Assembly (NCBI GenBank): GCA_039819085.1
Contig: JBCBSQ010000005.1
Location: 1-64,000 of the forward strand
Source: MED-G105 sp039819085
GTDB taxonomy: Bacteria > Pseudomonadota > Alphaproteobacteria > Caulobacterales > Parvularculaceae
Direction: 5' to 3'
Length of the DNA: 64,000 bases
Below, one piece after another: positions 63,001 through 64,000 of this stretch (positions are counted from its first letter, which is position 1; each line of letters begins with the position of its first letter). Under the pieces are notes generated by a model. That model saw only the letters and a program-made list of their open reading frames with translations. It made no database searches and was not told the origin of the DNA. The translations under genes and the position numbers were made by a program.

Positions 63001-64000
63001 CGCCAGTCGCCTCACCGCCGGACCCAAGTCCGGTTTCAAGATCGATATTGACGGCAAGCGTAGATTGTCCGTAGTCGGCGGTATCGTCGCCCTCGCCGCC
63101 GTCAAGAAGGTCGCCGTCATCGCCGCCGTCAAGAACGTCATCGCCCTCACCACCGATAAGAGCGTCCGAGCCCTCACCGCCAGAGAGCGCATCCGCGCCG
63201 CCGCGGCCTTCGAGCCGGTTAGCGCCGTCATCGCCGGTCAGGTCGTCGGCGTCGCCGGCGCCGAAGACGTTTTCGATGCTGGTCAGGATATCGCCTTCGG
63301 CGTCGCCGCCGGAAGCCGCGCCCATCTCAAGATTGACGTTGATTGCGCCGGCAGTCGAGCCTGAATAGTCCGCGGTGTCTGACCCTGCGCCGCCGTCAAG
63401 CGTATCCGCTGAGGCGCCGCCGATCAGGAAGTCGGCGCCGCCGGCGCCTTCCAGCCTGTTCGCGGTGGCGTCGCCGGTCAGGGTGTCTCCCTGATCCGAA
63501 CCAAGAATATTTTCGAACCCTTCGATGACGTCGCCGTCCGCGTCGCCGCCGGACGCGGTCTGCGCGTCAAGATTGACGTCGACGCCTAGCATCGAGCCAG
63601 CATAGGATACGGTGTCTGACCCGTCACCACCGATAAGGCTGTCCGCGCCTTCGCCGCCGCGAAGGGTGTCGTTTGCATCGCCGCCATCCAGCGTATCGTC
63701 GCCGCCGCGCCCGTCGAGACTGTCCGCGCCGCCAAACCCTCGCAAGATGTTTGCGGCGCCGTCGCCGCTCAATGTGTCGTTCTGGTTGGTGCCGTCCACA
63801 TTCTCGATACGGAGCAATGTGTCGCCTTCAGCGTCGCCGCCATCGGCGCTGCTAGCGTTCAGGTCAACATTCACGGATTGCGAGGAGCCGGCGTAGGAAA
63901 CCGTGTCGGATCCGTCGCCGCCGTCAAGCGTATCCGCCTGTCCGCCCCCGATGAGAAGGTCGTCCTCCGCGCCGCCGAGCAAGGTGTCGGTTCCTTCACC
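48074..64000 (-). CDS. Giant RTX (haemolysin-type calcium-binding repeat) protein, 5' end beyond the window
   Basis: One uninterrupted frame runs from the right edge of the window to TAG/TGA-type stop at 48074, at least 5308 codons; the true start lies further right (the TTG at 63982 is preceded by in-frame GEGTDT). The protein is a chain of about 51 modules of about 100 residues. Each module has RTX nonapeptides (GGxGxDxLx), then DTADYSGS-type, a strand V-x-V-[ND]-L, GGDAxGDxL and [IV]EN[VL]IGS...DxLTGD. Calcium folds such repeats into beta-rolls outside the cell. The last 350 residues differ: NTVTDTGPTGTDTIVLAASGD, TDTDSGNGDDGVDQLTDIETIDF, then a non-repeat end (IYDFGNGTTLEVVTIT), as in type I secretion substrates. 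No lytic or enzyme domain is visible in this part, so adhesion or matrix is more likely than toxicity. Confidence 0.93.
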   Translation of the reverse strand, partial: GEGTDTLLGGAEDDLLIGGGQADTLDGGDGSDTVSYAGSSQSVNVDLNASSADGGDAEGDTLLRIENVDGTNQNDTLSGDGAANILRGFGGADSLDGRGGDDTLDGGDANDTLRGGEGADSLIGGDGSDTVSYAGSMLGVDVNLDAQTASGGDADGDVIEGFENILGSDQGDTLTGDATANRLEGAGGADFLIGGASADTLDGGAGSDTADYSGSTAGAINVNLEMGAASGGDAEGDILTSIENVFGAGDADDLTGDDGANRLEGRGGADALSGGEGSDALIGGEGDDVLDGGDDGDLLDGGEGDDTADYGQSTLAVNIDLETGLGSGGEATGDTLTSIERVVGTDRDDTLSGAGGSETLEGGAGDDVLAGRAGADVLDGGGDFDIADYSQSDVAVNVDLGGASALGGHAEGDTLTDIEGLVGSDFADTLRGDGAENSLDGGLGDDILTGGALGDTLRGGDGVDTADYTGSNAGVDVNLENGVGAGGDASGDTLIEIENVIGYTGNDTLTGDSGVNRLEGAGGDDSLVGQGGADALLGGDGVDTLVGGDGADNLDGGDGLDTASYQGSGEAVSVNLSNDATSGGHAEGDVFTSIENLIGSDVAAGDTLIGDGGANRIDGAGGDDFLAGLGGDDTLVGGAGTDTADFSEATNSVDASLAARAATGADIGADSLEGIENLLGGSGDDSLTGDFDNNRLEGAAGADSILGGAGVDFLDGGAGEDTLRGGDGADNIFGGTEDDLLVGGEGADNLDGGDGADTADYSSSVQGVTVDLAGGPGVGGDAEGDVLSNVESVIGSNQRDSLSGDGAANTLIGGDNDDTLQGRGGDDSLDGGLGLGDVVDYSEAAEAVVVDLGAGTGLVGASETDTLTNIEDVIGSDQNDLIIGDGAQNDLDGGAGNDTLRGGDGADALRGGGGVDTADYTGSSAGVDVDLTDGTGSGGHAQGDTLFDIRNLTGSDLNDTLTGDGLANEIIGAAGEDLIDAGGGDDVIDGGDGLDTIIGGAGADAIDGGDGADTASYQGSAAGVFVDLSTGSASFGDAAGDTLSGVENLIGSDAAEGDTLIGEGGDNVLEGRDGDDVLAGLGGDDTLDGGAGDDAADYSGAVQDVVVNLAAQTATGADIGSDALISIEDAFGGAGDDTILGGVTGNLLRGGAGDDSLDGGDGIDVLEGEAGEDTLLGGAGGDTLLGGDDADTLIGGADADSLDGGAGVDTASYSTAGDAVTVSLDGSVGAGDDAAGDTLTAIENLIGSNFNDVLSGSTAANVISGGGGDDEIHGGAGDDTLRGQIGDDTLDGGDGADSLVGGAGFNTADYAGSDAAVTVDLGAGTASGGFADGDFLDGIQALIGSIHNDTLIGSDGPNAIDAGDGDDLVRGADGSDTLDGGVGNDTVDYTGSNASVTIDLGTGAASGGHAQGDSLAGFENAIGSANDDVLRGDGNANALTGAGGADLLEGLAGVDVLDGGDGADTLIGGDGGDNLIGGDGSDTASYAGDTAGVNVDLSTSSATGGDADGDTFVSIENLIGGAGADTLTGDAEANSLAGGDNADILAGLGGDDTLSGGAGADTADYSAAAQTVVVNLSTSTATGVEIGTDSLESIENAIGGAGDDTLSGDTAGNILQGGAGFDSLLGGEGDDTLEGGDEDDTLVGAEGGDSLVGGAGVDTVDYTTSSGPVAIDLASGAASGGHAQGDQLEEIENVIGSSDADIIRGDDLAAGNVLSGGAGADILDGRGGDDTLDGGGGDDTLIGGAGADDLRGGSGVNTADYSTSGGGVTVNLGTNSGVGNDADGDVLTDIDNVTGSNFEDSLIGDDEANVLSGGDLNDTLIGAGGADVLDGGAGDRDLADYSGGGSGVTVDLDAGQGTRGDATGDSLIDVEDVTGTNFVDTITGDAGANILTGLDGADLLSGLAGDDTLDGGEGDDTLIGGEGSDQLDGGAGVDTASYATSADAVTVDLGAPSASGGDAATDTFISIENLIGSDFNDALTGDGGGNEIFGGAGDDILSGADGDDTLDGGAGANTLIGGAGADRLIGGADIDTADYSASADGVRVFIDSGIGQDGDAEGDALSGIENLIGSDTGDDLLRGDAGVNVLEGGGGADVLIGLAGSDVLDGGDNDDVLRGGEDGDILRGGDGTDTADYTTSTVGVTVNLENDALNANGDAAGDIFDSIENVRGSGGDDRITGDGLDNSLSGEGANDILVGGVGDDTLDGGDGMDTADYSAAAGAVDIVLGVSAADGDGGADILIDIENLIGSSEGDRLVGDGGANSLDGGQGDDTLIGLSGGDTLQGGDGLADVADYSGSAGAVNVNLADGVGVGGDASLDVLQNIEYVIGSAGADTLIGNGAANSLTGGDSADELRGGGGVDTLDGGSGADTLEGGAGADSIVGGDGVDTASYFGAASGVTVNLATGVHSGDDAVGDELIGIENLEGSDAHGDVLTGDNTDNEIRGLGGDDTLVGLEGADTLRGGDGVDLADYSASDAGVDVRLSAGNLGAGGHAIGDQLFEIENVLGSTLNDTIEGSEVANSLVGGLGDDSLIGGLAADTLDGGDGEDTASYATALGDVSVDLEAGVGLVGDALGDVLTDIEIVNGSAFNDTLSAANIGSTLLGENGDDSLIGRDGDDSLVGGVGDDTFVGSLGADTIEGEGGIFDRVDYSGSDAVQVNLGANVHTGGFAEGDDISGVEIVVGSAFADDIIGDTENNTLIGGDGDDTLEGDFGADSIEGGDGIDTVSYESSGAVIVNLATNVNNNSDADGDRITGVENVIGSNGGDQITGDIAANVLEGRGGADILSGGAENDTLIGDVGADQLFGGDGDDSLLGGDDDDRLRGGEGADVIDGGAGFNRAEYNDSGEAVTLNFLTNVNTGGAAQGDTLFNINEVYGSIHADDITADDTGMRILGYSGGGGAADGADTIRGGAGADELLGGAGGDSITGGDGDDVISGGTGADELFGDAGVDNIAGGDGDDTASGGADDDVIGGDAGADSLLGDGGNDRLEGDAGEDTLEGGDGDDTLIGGDQDDLLRSGLGVDVLQGGDGEDTADYSGSTAVTVDLENNVATGGEADGDTFNSVENVIGTDFADVLTGDSENNELFGGLGDDTIAGGDGDDLLDGGDGIDTADYSDASFGLDLSLALGQDATGDSLSGIENVIGSNLNDAIAGDNLVNVLEGGAGADTLIGNGGADVLDGGAGVDTASYRDSASGVVVDLGAPGVNTGDAAGDTYIDIENLDGSNFGDTLTGDASSNVIQGLGDNDIIIGGDGADTLYGDDRDAPAVGGDDTLIGGAGADRIEAGAGIDTVDYSASATGVTADLDGSVGSGGDAQGDVILNAEVLIGSDHDDILIGTTGDETLEGGLGDDRLIGGSGADSLDGGDGIDRVEFSVGSGSVNVDLATGIGTGGQAEGDVYISIENVNGTHSSDTLIGNDEANRLDGSLGADSIAGGGGDDDILGGNGDDILQGEDGDDRIRAGRDDDFVEGGIGNDTLEGQGENDTLDGGEGDDSLIGGDGFDSLIGGDGIDTLEGGDSNDILEGGDGDDILDGGSGDDNLRGGAGADAIDGGGGAADTIDFSYQAQAVVIDLLNGTGAGGDADGDTYTNIERVIGTGSDDVILGNASGNILWGRGGDDTLRGGAGGDQLLGEAGIDTADYSDDTAGVRINLADGVAASGFAAGDILSSIENVTGGAGDDTLTGDGGSNDLAGGLGNDTLDGGAGAAGDNLDGGDGLDTADYSDDMTGVTVDLAAGVGSGGDAANDTYTDIEDVIGGEANDSITGSDAANVVTGRAGDDTIEGGLGADRLDGGSDSDFIDGGGDDDTLLGDLGDDTLLGGLGADSLLGGNDEDSLDGGEGIDTIEGGDGDDTIIGAAGDDVLRGDDGDDVFIGGAGNDNIDGGVGSDTIDYSALGSGVSVDLEGDVVGGAAAGDVIAGLENIIGTDHSDTLDGDDGVNTINAGAGADTVDGSGGADILDGGAGDDVIDYGDSAAVTVFLDGSTSSGGEAQGDVLTSFESVIGSGFNDSLVGAGLGETLDGGAGDDTLIGGAGADSLIGGVGEDLADYSGAGSAITIDLTSGGSAGEANGDSFDGVENVQGTDFSDVLRGDGEDNDLTGGVGDDTLEGRVGDDSLLGGAGDDSLLGGAGADTLDGGANVDTVDYAGSAAVTVNLDGVTTGVGGDAQGDILIDIERLLGTSNGDVFTGHTAAETFDGRAGDDTIDGEGGDDTVLGGAGADSMDGGADIDTIDYSASAGAVNVNLATNSGSGGDAAGDEIFGFERVIGSGNSDILIGDGLANTLTGGAGDDVLRGGAAGDSLEGGVGDDTASYEGSLAGVDVNLGAGTAVGGDAGGDVLSSIENLIGSNESDTLTGDGFANSLEGAGGADIINGGGGADTLEGGAANDTLDGGAAADEVFGGEGDDLIIGSDGGDVIDGGANIDTVDYSAGGAINVNLNGGASTGGLAAGDVVTNVENVIGTDGADVIVGNGEDNSLEGGLSGDELSGAAGADTLDGGDGDDTLIGGVDGDSLVGGVGADTASYAGSGSGVTIDLAGNSASGGDATGDELISIENVIGSGSADALTGDGLANSLEGGGGTDVLSGGGGADTLDGGDQNDTLIGGAGGDELTGGEGIDTASYAGSSAVTIDLGAGSASGGDANGDVLTGIENLIGSGGADALTGDGVANSLEGGAGADNLTGGEGDDSLIGGTENDTLTGGLGGDVLDGGAGVDDVSYAGSAAVTIDLAGGTISGGDATGDAFIDIERLIGSSNGDAVTLGGTIDYVDGAGGDDALTGTAGVDTLIGGTGADTLIGGAGGDSLDGGAGIDTVDYSASGAGVIIDLDGGMGFGGDASGDVLVEIEHLIGSGADDNLSGSAADNSLEGGVGADTLAGGAGADTLLGGAGADEIFTGAGADIVEGGDGSDTVHLDADAGAGVNTVTDTGPTGTDTIVLAASGDNTFEIQSTFNAGAGIETIDGSGVSGEVLRTAGGAANWDLSSVALLGVDRIEGGALNDVIVGSASGDVIAGLGGADALTGGLGGDQLFGDGGADTLIGGAGNDTLNGGAETDVAEYAGAADGYRLESSGGSIIVTDTDSGNGDDGVDQLTDIETIDFGGATLDISAATTTATGGDDLLILTSGSDNVDAGAGADTVYGGSGGDTIFGGVGDDEIFGDIGDDDIDGGLGDDTLLGGAGNDTLDSGGGGDVIDGGAGADLILIDDGAIDYGLAAIDGGTGTDTVRLEAAAPQAVDKAGLFDSGVLTDIELIDFTGANVDATMSLTQAEIEGVTDGDNDLIININAGDSVDAIGAGPGVISGNTTIYDFGNGTTLEVVTIT

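Noticed and set aside
61367..63364. A 665-codon open frame on the plus strand within the RTX gene
   Set aside because: It is the antisense of RTX repeats. GC-rich repetitive coding DNA leaves complementary frames open by composition. The translation is repetitive in step with the RTX modules, has no domain, and similar shadows occur along the whole 16 kb.
48074..64000. CRISPR array or DNA satellite as explanation for the repetitive right quarter
   Set aside because: Repeats keep one open frame over 15.9 kb, vary at synonymous sites and follow RTX protein spacing. No short identical direct repeats with unique spacers are present.

Overview
The window is GC-rich DNA from what looks like an alphaproteobacterium. 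The reasons are a CsgH-type curli chaperone (a family described mainly from alphaproteobacteria), an isoquinoline-1-oxidoreductase-type molybdoenzyme, an XdhC/MocA cofactor-maturation pair, a PspA/YiaAB stress module and a giant RTX protein. A marine member of the Parvularculales/Hyphomonadales type is plausible, but that is inference from gene content. I saw no rRNA, tRNA or CRISPR array.

1-13 kb, curli (type VIII secretion) island. The left edge holds a broken IS3-family transposase next to a 63-bp foldback. Then come a truncated lipoprotein, a CsgB-like curlin and a 705-residue curlin with about 54 strand-length repeats, all on the minus strand. CsgG and CsgF follow. A mirror-image region (8.3-11.9 kb) comes next. 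Its right arm is intact (curlin, lipoprotein, csgH). Its left arm is decayed (csgH pseudogene, lipoprotein, curlin remnant), and an interrupted curlin lies at the centre. Three paralogous two-cysteine lipoproteins, each downstream of a curlin gene or remnant, are the best candidate for an undescribed curli accessory family. No CsgE or CsgD is visible.

12-15.3 kb, envelope-stress module. It holds a fatty acid hydroxylase/sterol desaturase-type membrane enzyme, a YiaAB-like protein and a PspA-like protein, with a divergent TetR regulator. The pspA/tetR gap holds three copies of the palindrome TGAAC-N3-GTTCA.

15.4-25.7 kb, molybdenum enzyme island, all leftward. It encodes a TauE/SafE-type transporter, a ModE-like regulator, XdhC, MocA-like, MoaA, MoaD, MoaE, MoaB, MoaC and MoeA, then the enzyme itself: 2Fe-2S subunit, Tat-exported molybdenum subunit and a lipoprotein di-haem cytochrome. 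The cluster carries nearly everything needed to build and mature its own cofactor. MsrB and MsrA lie just upstream on the same strand.

26.9-35.6 kb, signalling and surface proteolysis. A NarL-type two-component pair is followed by an S8 serine-protease autotransporter whose N-terminus carries 18 heptapeptide repeats, and then by a TPR-containing hybrid histidine kinase.

35.7-45.8 kb, a leftward run. It encodes an APH/P-loop kinase fusion, a universal stress protein, a SulP anion transporter, an ETHE1-like persulfide dioxygenase, a PEP-carboxylase homologue with altered catalytic motifs, a family-4 glycosyltransferase and a MotB-like protein. Divergent from these are a MotA/TolQ-like protein and a PilZ-like protein.

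48.1-64 kb is filled by one reading frame, open at the right edge. It encodes at least 5308 residues of RTX/haemolysin-type calcium-binding repeats in about 51 modules, with a non-repeat C-terminus consistent with type I secretion. Together with the curli island this suggests an organism that invests heavily in surface adhesion and biofilm matrix.
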